A stretch of 64,000 nt of DNA from an uncultured Massilia sp. (lineage in GTDB: Bacteria > Pseudomonadota > Gammaproteobacteria > Burkholderiales > Burkholderiaceae), in NCBI GenBank assembly GCA_946481275.1, contig CAMLMV010000014.1, positions 62,001 through 126,000 on the forward strand, read 5' to 3'. The notes under the pieces were generated by a model. It had not been told where the DNA came from and searched no databases. It saw nothing but the letters and a program-made list of their open reading frames with translations. Both the position numbers and the translations under genes were made by a program. Below, in pieces: positions 16,535 through 25,967 of the stretch. Each line of letters starts with the position of its first letter. Position 1 is the first letter of the stretch.

Positions 16535-18166
16535 ATGAAACGACGTGAACTCCTGCAGCACATGGCGGCCGCCATCCCGGCGCTCGCCATGTCCCCCTAT
16601 GCCGGCGCCGCCGGCGCCCGCGTGCCCATGGCCACCGGCCCGTTCGAGCCGACCTGGCCTTCGTTGTCGAAATACGAAACCCCGGACTGGTTCCGCAACG
16701 CGAAGTTCGGCATCTGGGCACACTGGGGCCCGCAATGCGAGCCCGAACACGGCGACTGGTACGCGCGCGGCATGTACGAGGAGGGCAGCGATCACTATAA
16801 ATACCACGTCGCGAAATACGGGCACCCGTCGAAGTTCGGCTTCAAGGACGTGATCCATCGCTGGAAGGCACAACGCTGGAATCCGGACGAACTCGTGGGC
16901 CTGTACAAGAAGGCCGGCGCGAAGTACTTCGTCGCGCTCGCGAACCACCACGACAACTTCGACCTGTACAAGAGCCGCTACCAGCCCGAGTGGAATTCGA
17001 CGAAGCTGGGACCGGGCAAGGACCTGGTCGGGGGCTGGCGCGACGCGGCCCGCAAGCACGGCCTGCGTTTCGGCGTCTCCGTGCACGCGGCGCACGCGTG
17101 GAACTGGTTCGAGACGGCGCAGGGCGCCGACAAGGCCGGCCCGCTGGCCGGCGTGCCGTACGACGGCCGCCTGAAGAAGGCCGACGGCAAGGGCCAGTGG
17201 TGGAACGGCCTGGACCCGCAGGCGCTGTACGCACAGGACCACCCAGTCAGCCGCGACGGCGGCAGCAACGACCAGCGCTGGGCGTGGGGCGGCGGCGTCC
17301 TGCCGCCGGACAAGGCCTACGCGGACAAGCTGTACAACCGCACCGTCGACCTGCTCGACAACTACGACCCCGACCTGGTCTATTACGACGACACCGTGCT
17401 GCCCCTGTATCCGGTCAGCGACATCGGCATGCGCCTGGCCGCGCACATGTACAACCGCAGCGTCGCGAAGCACGGCAAGGTGGAAGCGGTCGTCAACGGC
17501 AAGATCCTCGACGACGTGCAGCGCAAGTCGATGGTATGGGACATCGAGCGGGGCCAGAGCCCGCGCATCGAACCGCTGCCGTGGCAGACCTGCACCTGCA
17601 TCGGCAGCTGGCACTACGACCGCCGCATCTACGACAACAAGTCGTACAAGAGCGCGCAGACGGTCGTGCACACCCTGATCGACATCGTCAGCAAGAACGG
17701 CAACCTGCTGCTGTCCGTGCCCGTGCGCGGCGACGGCACGATCGACGAGCAGGAACGCGCCATCGTCGAGGAAATCGGCCGCTGGATGGCCGTCAACGGC
17801 GTGGGCATCTACGATTCGCGCCCGTGGGCGCTGTACGGCGAAGGACCGGTGGCGGAGGCGGCCGCGGCGCCGATGTCCGGCCCCGGCTTCAACGAAGGCA
17901 AGGGCAAGCCGTTCTCCGCCGCCGACATCCGCTTCACGGCCGGCAAGGACGCCGTGTACGCGTTCGTGATGGGCTGGCCGGAAGACGGCAAGGTGACCAT
18001 CAAGTCGATGCGCGCGGGCGGCGAACACCTGAAGCAGGCCGTGTCGCGCGTCGAACTGGTCGGCGGCGGCGCGCTCGCGTTCCGCCAGACACCCGAAGGC
18101 CTGCAGGTCACGCTCCCGCAGCAGCGGGCCGCACTCCCGTATGCAATCGCTTTGAAAGTCGCCTGA
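16535..18166 (+). CDS. GH29 alpha-L-fucosidase, exported
   Basis: A 543-residue enzyme that removes alpha-L-fucose. The start MKRRELLQHMAAA is Tat-like. The GH29 barrel shows WFRNAKFGIWAHWGPQ, ANHHDNFDLY and the nucleophile region DLVYYDD with D285. A C-terminal beta-sandwich covers roughly the last 100 residues. GGAAAG precedes the ATG. It is first in a four-gene operon: GH97 starts 2 bp after its stop. Fucose caps galactosyl side chains in both xyloglucan and arabinogalactan, so the enzyme fits either substrate. GH29 members vary in linkage preference, which the sequence does not settle. Confidence 0.9.
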   Translation: MKRRELLQHMAAAIPALAMSPYAGAAGARVPMATGPFEPTWPSLSKYETPDWFRNAKFGIWAHWGPQCEPEHGDWYARGMYEEGSDHYKYHVAKYGHPSKFGFKDVIHRWKAQRWNPDELVGLYKKAGAKYFVALANHHDNFDLYKSRYQPEWNSTKLGPGKDLVGGWRDAARKHGLRFGVSVHAAHAWNWFETAQGADKAGPLAGVPYDGRLKKADGKGQWWNGLDPQALYAQDHPVSRDGGSNDQRWAWGGGVLPPDKAYADKLYNRTVDLLDNYDPDLVYYDDTVLPLYPVSDIGMRLAAHMYNRSVAKHGKVEAVVNGKILDDVQRKSMVWDIERGQSPRIEPLPWQTCTCIGSWHYDRRIYDNKSYKSAQTVVHTLIDIVSKNGNLLLSVPVRGDGTIDEQERAIVEEIGRWMAVNGVGIYDSRPWALYGEGPVAEAAAAPMSGPGFNEGKGKPFSAADIRFTAGKDAVYAFVMGWPEDGKVTIKSMRAGGEHLKQAVSRVELVGGGALAFRQTPEGLQVTLPQQRAALPYAIALKVA

Positions 18167-18168
18167 AC

Positions 18169-20163
18169 ATGAAACACGTACACCTGATCCCGGCGCTCGT
18201 CGCCGTTGCCGCCGCCCTGCCGGCGCACGCCGCCACGCCGTACACGGTCGTCTCGCCCGACCACCGCACCCGCATCGAACTCACCGCCACCGACGGCAAG
18301 CTGGAATACACGGTCATCCGCGACGGCGTGACCGTCATCGCGCAATCGCCCCTCGGCCTCTCCACGACCCAGGGCGCGCTGGACGGCACCACGCTGCGTG
18401 TTACCGGCGTCGAGAACAAGACCGTCGACGAGACGTGGCACCCCGTCGCGGGCAAGGCCGCCAGCGTGGCCGACCGCTACAGCCAGGTCGAGCTGCAGCT
18501 GGCCGGCAAGGACAAGCCGGTCAAGGTCAACCTCGTCGCCCGCGCCTACGACGACGGCGTCGCCTTCCGCTACGTGCTGCCGCGCCAGCAGGTCGCCGAT
18601 CTCGACATCAAGGGCGAGGCCACGCGCTTCGACTTCCCGGCCGACTACCGCTGCTGGGGCTTCAACCCGGGCCGCTTCGACAGCTCGCACGAAGGCGAGT
18701 TCGATGCCGTGCCGGCATCCACGATCCGTCCGCACCACACGTTCGACGCGCCGCTCGTGTGCAAGACGGGCAACAAGAAAACGACGTTCGCCATCGCGGA
18801 AGCGGACAAGCGCGGCTATGCCGGCGCGTACTATTCCGGCCGCGGCGACGGCGGCCTGGGCGTCGCGGTCGTGCTGACGCCGCACTACGACGGCGACGTG
18901 CAGGTGCAGGGCCCGGCCGTCCGCACGACGCTGGCCGAAGCCCCCCTCGCCACGCCGTGGCGCGTGGTGATGGTGGCCGATACGCCGGGCGGCCTGACGC
19001 AATCCAGCCTGATCGCCACGCTGGGCAGCCCGTCGAAGATCGCGGACACCAGCTGGATCAAGCCGGGCAAGGCGTCGTGGGACTGGTGGAATGGCTGGGG
19101 CGTCGACATGCCGGGCGCCGGCGTCAACACCGCGACGTATAAAGCCTATACCGACTTCGCGGCCAGCCTGGGCCTCGACTACATCCTGATCGACGAAGGC
19201 TGGTACGAAGGCAGTTCCGAACAACCGCTGCCGTCCAATCCCTTGAAGCCGATCCCCGCGATGGACATGAAGGAGATCATCGGGTACGCGAAGCAGAAGG
19301 GCATCGGCGTGTGGGTCTGGCTGCAGTGGAAGCAGCTCGACCGCCAGATGGACGACGCGTTCGCATTGTATGAATCGTGGGGCATCAAGGGCGTCAAGGT
19401 CGACTTCATGGACCGCACCGACCAGGACATGGTGGACTTCTACCACAAGATCCTGTCGAAGGCGGCGAAGCACCACCTGATGGTCGACCTGCACGGCGCG
19501 TATCCGCCGGACGGCTTGACGCGCACCTATCCGAACTACATGACGCAGGAAGGCGTGATGGGCGCCGAGTACAACAAGTGGAGCGCGCGCGTCACGGCGA
19601 CCCACAACGTGACCCTGCCGTTCACGCGCATGATCCTGGGCCCGATCGACTACACGCCGGGCGGCTTCCGTTCGATCGCCGCGAAGGACTTCATGGGCCA
19701 GCGCCGCAACGTCAAGCCGTTCGTGCAGACGACGCGCGGCCAGGCCGTCGCGATGTACGTCGTGTACGATTCGCCGTTCGGCATGGTGGCCGACAGCCCG
19801 GACGCCTACCGCAACGCGGATGGCACCTGGGCCGACGGCGCGAAGTTCATCGGCGCCGTGCCGACCACGTGGGACGAGACCCGCGTGCTGGACGGCGACA
19901 TCGGCCAGTACATCGTGACCGCCCGCCGCAAGGGCAGCACGTGGTACATCGGCGCGATGACGAACGAGTCGGGCCGCACGGTCGACGTGCCGCTGGACTT
20001 CCTGGCGCCGGGCGCGAATTATTCGGCCGAGATCCTGGAAGACGGCAAGGACCGCAACCACCTGGCCGCGCGCGGCACGCGCGTGACGGGCAAGAGCCGC
20101 CTGAAGCTCAAGCTCGCCGGCTCGGGCGGTGCCGTCGTCACGCTCACGCAAGCCGCGCAATGA
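18169..20163 (+). CDS. GH97 enzyme, retaining type (alpha-galactosidase-like)
   Basis: A 664-residue secreted enzyme with signal peptide MKHVHLIPALVAVAAALPAHA. The N-terminal beta-sandwich is followed by the GH97 barrel: SWDWWNGWG, YILIDEGWYE, GVKVDFMDRTDQDM and YMTQEGVMGAEY. D412 in VKVDFM and E461 in TQEG match the nucleophile and acid/base positions of retaining GH97 members, rather than the inverting alpha-glucosidase arrangement. Alpha-galactosidase or beta-L-arabinopyranosidase activity is therefore more likely than alpha-glucosidase. It starts 2 bp after the GH29 stop and its stop overlaps the GH31 start by 4 bases, so translation is coupled. Confidence 0.88.
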   Translation: MKHVHLIPALVAVAAALPAHAATPYTVVSPDHRTRIELTATDGKLEYTVIRDGVTVIAQSPLGLSTTQGALDGTTLRVTGVENKTVDETWHPVAGKAASVADRYSQVELQLAGKDKPVKVNLVARAYDDGVAFRYVLPRQQVADLDIKGEATRFDFPADYRCWGFNPGRFDSSHEGEFDAVPASTIRPHHTFDAPLVCKTGNKKTTFAIAEADKRGYAGAYYSGRGDGGLGVAVVLTPHYDGDVQVQGPAVRTTLAEAPLATPWRVVMVADTPGGLTQSSLIATLGSPSKIADTSWIKPGKASWDWWNGWGVDMPGAGVNTATYKAYTDFAASLGLDYILIDEGWYEGSSEQPLPSNPLKPIPAMDMKEIIGYAKQKGIGVWVWLQWKQLDRQMDDAFALYESWGIKGVKVDFMDRTDQDMVDFYHKILSKAAKHHLMVDLHGAYPPDGLTRTYPNYMTQEGVMGAEYNKWSARVTATHNVTLPFTRMILGPIDYTPGGFRSIAAKDFMGQRRNVKPFVQTTRGQAVAMYVVYDSPFGMVADSPDAYRNADGTWADGAKFIGAVPTTWDETRVLDGDIGQYIVTARRKGSTWYIGAMTNESGRTVDVPLDFLAPGANYSAEILEDGKDRNHLAARGTRVTGKSRLKLKLAGSGGAVVTLTQAAQ

Positions 20164-22628
20164 TGCGGCGGCCGCTGCGGGCCGCGCTGGCGGCGTCCGT
20201 GCTGTTGCTGTGCGGGGACGCCGCGTGTGCGGCGATCCGGGACGTGCGCGAGTCCGGCAGCGGCATCGAGTACCGGGTGGACGACACCCGCGTCAGGGTC
20301 GATTTCGTCACCGATCGCATCGTGCACGTCACGGCCACGCGCAACGGGGAGTGGTCGGCGTCCGCCCACCTCATGCGGGCGGAGGTCGCCGACAAGCCGG
20401 GGGCGATCACGGCGCGGGATGAAGGCGACGTCCGCGTGCTGCGTTCCGCGCAGGTGGGCGTCGCGGTGAACCGGACGACGGGCGCGCTCGCGTTCCGCAA
20501 CGCGGCCGGCGCAGTGCTGCTGCGCGAGGACGATGCGGCGCCGCGCGCGTTCCAGCAGGTGCCCGTTCTCAAGTCGGCGCCTGATCCGGCGACGGTGTCG
20601 ATCGTCAAGACGGTCGACGGCGACCGCCAGGTGGCCGGCAAGTATATCCAGAAGAAGGACCGCGACGCGTGGAAGGCGACCGCACGGTTCCGCCTGCGCG
20701 ACGACGAAGCGTTGTACGGCCTCGGTTTCGACGAGACGGCCGACCTGAACCTGCGCGGCACGACGAAGCGGCTCTATCAGCACAACCTGCGCATCGCCAT
20801 CCCGTTCGTCGTGTCGACGCGCGGCTACGGCGTCCTGTTCGACAGCTACAGCGCCATGACGTTCGCGGATGGGAAGACGGGCATGTCGGTCGCGAGCGAC
20901 GTCGTCGACGATCTCGATTACTACTTCATCCTCGGACCGTCGATGGATGGCGCGATCGAAGGCTATCGCCAGCTGACCGGCGCCGCGACGATGCTGCCGC
21001 GCTGGGCGTTCGGCTACGTGCAGTCGAAGGAGCGCTACAGGACGCAGGACGAAGTCGTCGACACGGTGAAGGAATTCCGCAAGCGCCGCATCCCGCTCGA
21101 CGTCATCGTGCAGGACTGGAATTACTGGACGCCGGACCACTGGGGCAGTCCGGTGCCGGAAGCGGCGCGCTATCCGGACCTGGCCGCGATGACGAAGGCG
21201 GTGCACGACCAGGACGCGCACGTCATGATCTCGATCTGGCCGAATCCGAGCCCGCTCGATGCGCCCGGCAAGGAACTGAAGGAGGGGGGCTACCTGAGCG
21301 GCGGCACGCCGTACGTCGATTTCTTCCGGCCCGAGGCGGCGGACGTCTATTTCCGCAATGTGTGGAAATACCTCGGCCGGCACGGCATCGATGCGTGGTG
21401 GTGCGACTCGACCGAACCGGAAGTCGCCGACTGGACGTGGGACTCGAAGCGCGCCGACCGCGCCGACGAGATCAACATCGACGGCCTGTCCCGCGTCATG
21501 GATCCGCAATACCTGAATGCCTACGCGCTCGTCGACGCGCAGCATTTCATGCGCAACTGGCGCAGGCAGGCGCCCGAGCGGCGTCTCGTGAACCTGACGC
21601 GGTCCGCCTATCCCGGCAGCCAGGCGGCGGGCGTCGTCGCCTGGACCGGCGACATTTCGGCCAAATGGTCCGTGTTCGCGCAACAGGTTGCCGCGGTCCA
21701 GAGCTACAGCGCGTCGGGCAACCCCTACATCACGTTCGACGTCGGCGGCTTCTTCACCGCGCACGGGAAGCCCTGGTTCATGGACGGCGATTACGACAAG
21801 GGCGCCGCCGACCTGGGCTATCGCGAGCTGTACACGCGCTGGCTGCAGTTCGGCGCCTTCCTGCCCATGTTCCGCAGCCACGGCACCGATACGCCGCGCG
21901 AGCCATGGCACTTCGGCGCGCCGGGCACGCCGTTCCACGACGCGATCGTGGATGCCATCCGGCTGCGCTACCGCCTGCTGCCGGCGATCTATTCGCAGGC
22001 CGGTCTCGTGCACCTGCGCGGCGCATCGTTCATCCGCCCGGTGGCGTTCGCGTTCCCGCACGACCCGCGCACGCACGACCTCAAGTCGCAGATGCTGTTC
22101 GGCGACGGCATCATGGTCAGCCCCGTGACGACGCCGATGTACTACGCTGCCGGCTCCACGCCGGTCGATGGCGCGGCGCGCACCCGCGACGTGTACCTGC
22201 CGACGGGCACGTGGTTCGATTTCTGGACGGGCCGACGCGTGGCCGGCGGCCGCTCGGTAACGGTGGCCGCGCCGATCGACCGTATCCCGGTGCACGTTCG
22301 TGCGGGCAGCATCGTCCCGCTGGGACCTGTCGTGCAATATGCGTCCGAACAGCTTGAGGCGCCGATCGAACTGCGGATCTACCCGGGCGCTGACGGCGAC
22401 TATACCTGGTACGAGGACGCGGGCGAGGGCTGGGGCTACGAGCGCGGCGAATACGCGCTCACCGGCATGCACTGGGACGACGCGGCGCGCAAGCTCACGA
22501 TCGCGCAGCGCCGCGGCGCGTTCCCGGGCATGCAGGCGCGGCGCCGGTTCAAGGTCGTCATCGTCGGCCAGGAGGGCAAGGCGGCCGATCTCGTGTACGA
22601 TGGCCGCGCCGTGACAGTCAAACAATAA
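20160..22628 (+). CDS. GH31 alpha-xylosidase-type enzyme, secreted
   Basis: An 822-residue secreted GH31 enzyme with signal peptide MMRRPLRAALAASVLLLCGDAACA. Family features in order are LYGLGFDE, PRWAFGYVQSKERY, VIVQDWNYW, the nucleophile D416 in WWCDSTEP, the acid/base D498 in WTGDISAKW and FGAFLPMFRSHGTDTPREPW. The WWCDSTEP context and overall length resemble alpha-xylosidases acting on xyloglucan oligosaccharides, but without the PA14 insertion of the Cellvibrio enzyme. Released xylose would be the natural inducer for the XylR-type activator at 27601. The start overlaps the GH97 stop (ATGATG), which implies coupled translation. Confidence 0.92.
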   Translation: MMRRPLRAALAASVLLLCGDAACAAIRDVRESGSGIEYRVDDTRVRVDFVTDRIVHVTATRNGEWSASAHLMRAEVADKPGAITARDEGDVRVLRSAQVGVAVNRTTGALAFRNAAGAVLLREDDAAPRAFQQVPVLKSAPDPATVSIVKTVDGDRQVAGKYIQKKDRDAWKATARFRLRDDEALYGLGFDETADLNLRGTTKRLYQHNLRIAIPFVVSTRGYGVLFDSYSAMTFADGKTGMSVASDVVDDLDYYFILGPSMDGAIEGYRQLTGAATMLPRWAFGYVQSKERYRTQDEVVDTVKEFRKRRIPLDVIVQDWNYWTPDHWGSPVPEAARYPDLAAMTKAVHDQDAHVMISIWPNPSPLDAPGKELKEGGYLSGGTPYVDFFRPEAADVYFRNVWKYLGRHGIDAWWCDSTEPEVADWTWDSKRADRADEINIDGLSRVMDPQYLNAYALVDAQHFMRNWRRQAPERRLVNLTRSAYPGSQAAGVVAWTGDISAKWSVFAQQVAAVQSYSASGNPYITFDVGGFFTAHGKPWFMDGDYDKGAADLGYRELYTRWLQFGAFLPMFRSHGTDTPREPWHFGAPGTPFHDAIVDAIRLRYRLLPAIYSQAGLVHLRGASFIRPVAFAFPHDPRTHDLKSQMLFGDGIMVSPVTTPMYYAAGSTPVDGAARTRDVYLPTGTWFDFWTGRRVAGGRSVTVAAPIDRIPVHVRAGSIVPLGPVVQYASEQLEAPIELRIYPGADGDYTWYEDAGEGWGYERGEYALTGMHWDDAARKLTIAQRRGAFPGMQARRRFKVVIVGQEGKAADLVYDGRAVTVKQ

Positions 22629-22647
22629 TCCATTCAGGTACCGAGAC

Positions 22648-23571
22648 ATGAAGATCAAGTTTGCCGCCGCCCTGGCGGTCGCCGTCCTGTGCACCGCCGC
22701 CCGGGCTCAAGCGAACGACGTCAACGCCAAGGTTAACGCAGAAACGGCCCGCGCCAACTTCGCCCGCCCCATCGTCCTCGCCGCCGACGACGTGCGCGCG
22801 TTCGCGCCGCCGCCGGCCGGATTCGCGGATGCGCAGCCGGGCCGCGCGCAGGGGAAGGTGGAGACGTTCACGTACGCGTCCAGCGTCACGAACAAGCGCC
22901 GCACGGCCAACGTCTGGCTGCCGCCGGGTTACGACAAATCCCGCCGCTACCCGGTGCTGTACCTGTTGCACGGCATCGGCGGCAACCAGGACGAGTGGCG
23001 CGGATACGTGCGCGCCGCCGAGGTCCTCGACAATCTCGCGGCCGCCGGCAAGATCGTGCCGATGATCGTCGTGATGCCGAACGGCCGCGCGCTGGCGGAC
23101 GACCGCTCGCCGCCGGAGAACAAGGTCTTCACGCCGGAGAATGCGGCGGGCTTCGCGCGCTTCGAGCGCGACCTGCTGGATTCGCTGGTCCCCGCCGTCG
23201 ACGCCGCGTATTCCACGCTGAAGGACAGCGGCCACCGCGCGATCGGCGGCCTGTCGATGGGCGGCGGCCAGGCGCTGAACTTCGGCCTCGGCCATCCGGA
23301 GACGTTCAACTGGGTGGCGGGGTTCTCGCCCGCGCCGAACACGGAGGCGCCCGCGAAGCTGGCCGGCGAAGCGGTGCAGGCGAAGGGCAGGCTGAAACTG
23401 GTGTATCTGTCGTGCGGCAACCGCGATGGCCTGATCAACGTCGCGCAGGGCGTGCACCGCCAGCTGCGCGAGCAGGGCGTCGCCCACGTGTGGAACGTGG
23501 ACGGGTATGGGCATGACCGGGACAGCTGGGCGGAGAACCTGTACCACTACGCCCAGCTGCTGTTCAAGTAA
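22648..23571 (+). CDS. Secreted CE1-like esterase
   Basis: A 307-residue protein with signal peptide MKIKFAAALAVAVLCTAARAQA. The esterase-D/CE1 domain shows YLLHGIGGNQDEW, the nucleophile elbow GLSMGG with S203, an Asp near CGNRDGL and a C-terminal His in DGYGHDRDSW. The family includes feruloyl and acetyl esterases acting on hemicellulose decorations. It lies 19 bp after GH31 as the last gene of the operon begun at 16535. Its stop abuts the stop of the convergent GH42 gene with no spacer, and no terminator is seen between them. Confidence 0.9.
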   Translation: MKIKFAAALAVAVLCTAARAQANDVNAKVNAETARANFARPIVLAADDVRAFAPPPAGFADAQPGRAQGKVETFTYASSVTNKRRTANVWLPPGYDKSRRYPVLYLLHGIGGNQDEWRGYVRAAEVLDNLAAAGKIVPMIVVMPNGRALADDRSPPENKVFTPENAAGFARFERDLLDSLVPAVDAAYSTLKDSGHRAIGGLSMGGGQALNFGLGHPETFNWVAGFSPAPNTEAPAKLAGEAVQAKGRLKLVYLSCGNRDGLINVAQGVHRQLREQGVAHVWNVDGYGHDRDSWAENLYHYAQLLFK

Positions 23572-25686
23572 TCAGTTCTCCTCGACGATCGCGAGATCCC
23601 ACGGCGCCAGCGTGACGGTCTCGTCGCCCTTGACGGCGCGGGACGCCAGCAGGTCCGTGCCGGCCTTGTGGCGGTACGTGAACGTCGCGGGATTGCCCGA
23701 GTAGTTGAAGTAGTAGCGGATCGTCTTGCCGAAGCGGTTGACGCCCGTGCGTGCCTGGATGTGCGACGGCAGCTGCTGGTCCGGTCCGATCAGGCCCTTC
23801 TCCTGCAGCACGGATTGCAGCACGGCCTTCTGCAGCTTGTCCGACAAATACGTGCCTTCGTAGACCGCCTTGCCCGCGCCGAACTGGTTCGCCGTGATGG
23901 CCGGCCAGCGGCCGAAGAACGGGTGGTCGTACCAGGCGAGGGCCTTCGCCGTGTCCAGCTGCAGGAACTCGGCCCAGTGGCGCACCTTGTTGTCGTCGCC
24001 GGCCTGGAACGGGTCGCCCTTCAGCGCGAGCGGTTGCGCGAGGTTCGAGAATTCCTGGTAGTGGAAGCCGAGCACCTGGCGCAGCGGGCCCGGCGCCATC
24101 GTCCAGCGCACCGCGGCGTTCTCGTTCGCGAAGCCGCTCTTGAAGCCCATCACGACGTGGCCACCCTTGCGCACGAACTCCGCGATCCGTTGCAGCAGGG
24201 CGTCGTCCGCGATGTACAGCGAGGGCACGATCAGGACCTTGTACGCGGACAGGTCGGCCGTGTCCGGGAACACGAAATCGGTGCCCACGTTCAGGTCGTA
24301 CAGCGCGCGGTGGATCTGGCGCACCTCGGAGCCGTAGTCGGCGTTGCTGCCCGCCGAGCCCCATTGCGTCTGCTTCGCGAACGGCATGTCGTTGATGGCG
24401 TTGAGGGAATCCCGGCTCCACAGGATCGCCACGTCGTTACGGATGCGCAGGTCGACGAGGCGCTGGCCGATCTTCTGCAATTCCTTGCCGGTGCGGCTCA
24501 TTTCCGCATACGCGCGGTTCGGCTCCAGGTCGTGCGACAGGACGCCTTTCCAGTACGTCTCCTGGTTCGCATGGATCGACGCCCAGTGCCAGTATTCGAC
24601 CATGTTGGCGCCGTTGGATAGGTGCGTGTAGACGTCCTGGCGGAATTGCCCGTCGTACGGCGGGTACTGGAACGAGGAGCTCCAGTCGGTCGTCTGCGCA
24701 TTCGTTTCGGTGACGAGGAAGTTGCCGCCCTTGAGCGAACGCGTGAAGTCGCCGTCCAGCTTCTGGGCCGCGCCGTTGTACTGGTCCTGCGTGCCCCAGT
24801 GATAGATGTTGACGCCGGCGACGTCGAGCTTCTTCGCCACGGCTTCCTCGTTCACGTCGCCATGCAGGGAGCCGGCGAAATCGTGCGTGACGAACTGGCG
24901 CGGGCCGGCGCATTCGCGCACGAGCTGCGCCTGCCAGTGCAGGAAGTCGGTCACGCGCATCTGGCTCCAGCGCGACCATTCCAGCTTGTAGCCCGTGCTC
25001 TGGGCGCCGTCAGGGCGGGGCAGGTCCGTCCACGAATGCAGGTCCTGGCCCCAGTAGTTCAGGAACCACGCGCGGCTGAGGTTTTCCGGCGTGCCGAATT
25101 TCTTTTCCAGGTAGTGCTGGAAGCGGATGAAGACGTCGTCGTTGGCCGCGCCGTAGCTGGCCGTCTCGTTGTCGACCTGCCAGCCGATGACGTTCGGATT
25201 GTCCTTGTAGTGCGCGACGATGCGGCGGATCAGGCGTTCCGCGTAGAAGCGGTAGGCCGGGGAATCCGTATTCATGTTCTGGCGCATGCCGTACGTGTTC
25301 TTTGCGCCGTTGAACTTGGTCGCCAGGATTTCCGGATGCTGGCGCGCCATCCACGCGGGGATCGAATACGTGGGCGTGCCCATGATGACCTTGATGCCGG
25401 CCTTGCCCATCGCGTCGACGACGCGGTCCATCCACGCCGTGTCGAAGCGGCCGTCCTCAGGCTCCCACAGGCTCCATGTCGATTCGCCCAGGCGCACGAC
25501 GTTGAAGCCGGCCGCCTTGATCATCTGGACGTCCTTGTCCAGCCGCTCGTAGGGCATGTATTCGTGATAGTACGCGGCGCCGTACAGGACGGTCGGGAAG
25601 TCCGGCTGCGCGGCCGCCGCGGGGGTGCAAGCGCCGCCTGCGAGTGCGCACGCCAGCGCGAGCGGGAAAAGTCTCCGTGTGAACAT
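23572..25686 (-). CDS. GH42 beta-galactosidase, exported
   Basis: A 704-residue enzyme with a signal peptide (MFTRRLFPLALACALAGGACTPAAAA), which contains a Cys where lipid attachment is possible. The GH42 barrel shows YYHEYMPYERLDKDVQMIKA, the acid/base E174 in VDNETA and the nucleophile E327 in LVTETNAQTTDW, followed by the trimerisation and C-terminal beta domains. The start at 25686 has AAGG upstream; the longer frame runs through the promoter. It has its own XylR-type promoter. It would remove beta-galactose or alpha-L-arabinopyranose-type residues from side chains. Confidence 0.92.
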   Translation of the reverse strand: MFTRRLFPLALACALAGGACTPAAAAQPDFPTVLYGAAYYHEYMPYERLDKDVQMIKAAGFNVVRLGESTWSLWEPEDGRFDTAWMDRVVDAMGKAGIKVIMGTPTYSIPAWMARQHPEILATKFNGAKNTYGMRQNMNTDSPAYRFYAERLIRRIVAHYKDNPNVIGWQVDNETASYGAANDDVFIRFQHYLEKKFGTPENLSRAWFLNYWGQDLHSWTDLPRPDGAQSTGYKLEWSRWSQMRVTDFLHWQAQLVRECAGPRQFVTHDFAGSLHGDVNEEAVAKKLDVAGVNIYHWGTQDQYNGAAQKLDGDFTRSLKGGNFLVTETNAQTTDWSSSFQYPPYDGQFRQDVYTHLSNGANMVEYWHWASIHANQETYWKGVLSHDLEPNRAYAEMSRTGKELQKIGQRLVDLRIRNDVAILWSRDSLNAINDMPFAKQTQWGSAGSNADYGSEVRQIHRALYDLNVGTDFVFPDTADLSAYKVLIVPSLYIADDALLQRIAEFVRKGGHVVMGFKSGFANENAAVRWTMAPGPLRQVLGFHYQEFSNLAQPLALKGDPFQAGDDNKVRHWAEFLQLDTAKALAWYDHPFFGRWPAITANQFGAGKAVYEGTYLSDKLQKAVLQSVLQEKGLIGPDQQLPSHIQARTGVNRFGKTIRYYFNYSGNPATFTYRHKAGTDLLASRAVKGDETVTLAPWDLAIVEEN

Positions 25687-25726
25687 TCGTTGCCTTTCTT
25701 GTGGATACAGGTCTGGATAATCAGGC

Positions 25727-25791
25727 ATTCTGACGTGTCGGGGCAGGGGGAAGCAATTACGAAATTCGCTTCCCGCCATACGATTTGTCGC
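25727..25791 (-). promoter_or_regulatory. XylR-type operator and promoter for the GH42 gene
   Basis: Read leftward, left half GCGACAAATCGTAT starts at 25791 and right half GCGAATTTCGTAATTG ends at 25754. The right half is identical over 16 bases to that of the GH3 site. The -35 TTGCTT (25756-25751) is followed after 18 bp by CAGAAT (25732-25727). The leader to the ATG is about 34 nt. Confidence 0.7.
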
Positions 25792-25805
25792 AGGTATCCG
25801 CGTTG

Positions 25806-25869
25806 GGCAATTTCGTATCGTGCGCTGGCAATTTTCACAATTGCGGCGGCGCGTCATGGCTTCCACAAT
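25806..25869 (+). promoter_or_regulatory. XylR-type operator and promoter facing right, no adjacent gene
   Basis: Direct repeats GGCAATTT at 25806 and 25827 are 21 bp apart. The right half TGGCAATTTTCACAATTG ends at 25843. The -35 TTGCGG (25841-25846) is followed after 17 bp by CACAAT (25864-25869). The predicted transcript starts near 25876 and meets a terminator 60 nt later, before the AraC gene. Confidence 0.65.
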
Positions 25870-25875
25870 GGCTGG

Positions 25876-25938
25876 GTAGTCTCCTACCGCCTGGCATGGT
25901 AGGTTTTATGGGGCGGCCCTGGGCCGCCCCTTTTTTTT
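25876..25938 (+). ncRNA. Candidate small RNA ending at an intrinsic terminator
   Basis: Between the rightward XylR-type promoter and the terminator at 25938 lies a stretch of about 63 nt. It has GGTAG (25875-25879), CCTACC (25883-25888) and GGTAGG (25898-25903), which can form either of two exclusive hairpins. No start codon with a ribosome site is present. Existence is inferred from promoter and terminator alone; the transcript could also be a by-product of promoter insulation. Confidence 0.35.
25910..25938 (+). terminator. Strong intrinsic terminator upstream of AraC-type gene 2
   Basis: GGGGCGGCCC and GGGCCGCCCC are exact complements separated by one base, followed by eight T (25931-25938). 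It faces right and lies before the extended -10 of the AraC gene, which it insulates from the XylR-type promoter upstream. Confidence 0.93.
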
Positions 25939-25958
25939 CGCCATTATATTAAGCGGGC

Positions 25959-25967
25959 TGCTATGAT
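25959..25967 (+). promoter_or_regulatory. Extended -10 promoter of AraC-type gene 2
   Basis: TG-C-TATGAT lies about 56 bp before the ATG at 26023 within GGGCTGCTATGAT, matching the sequence upstream of the paralogue at 10404. No good -35 is visible. Confidence 0.5.
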
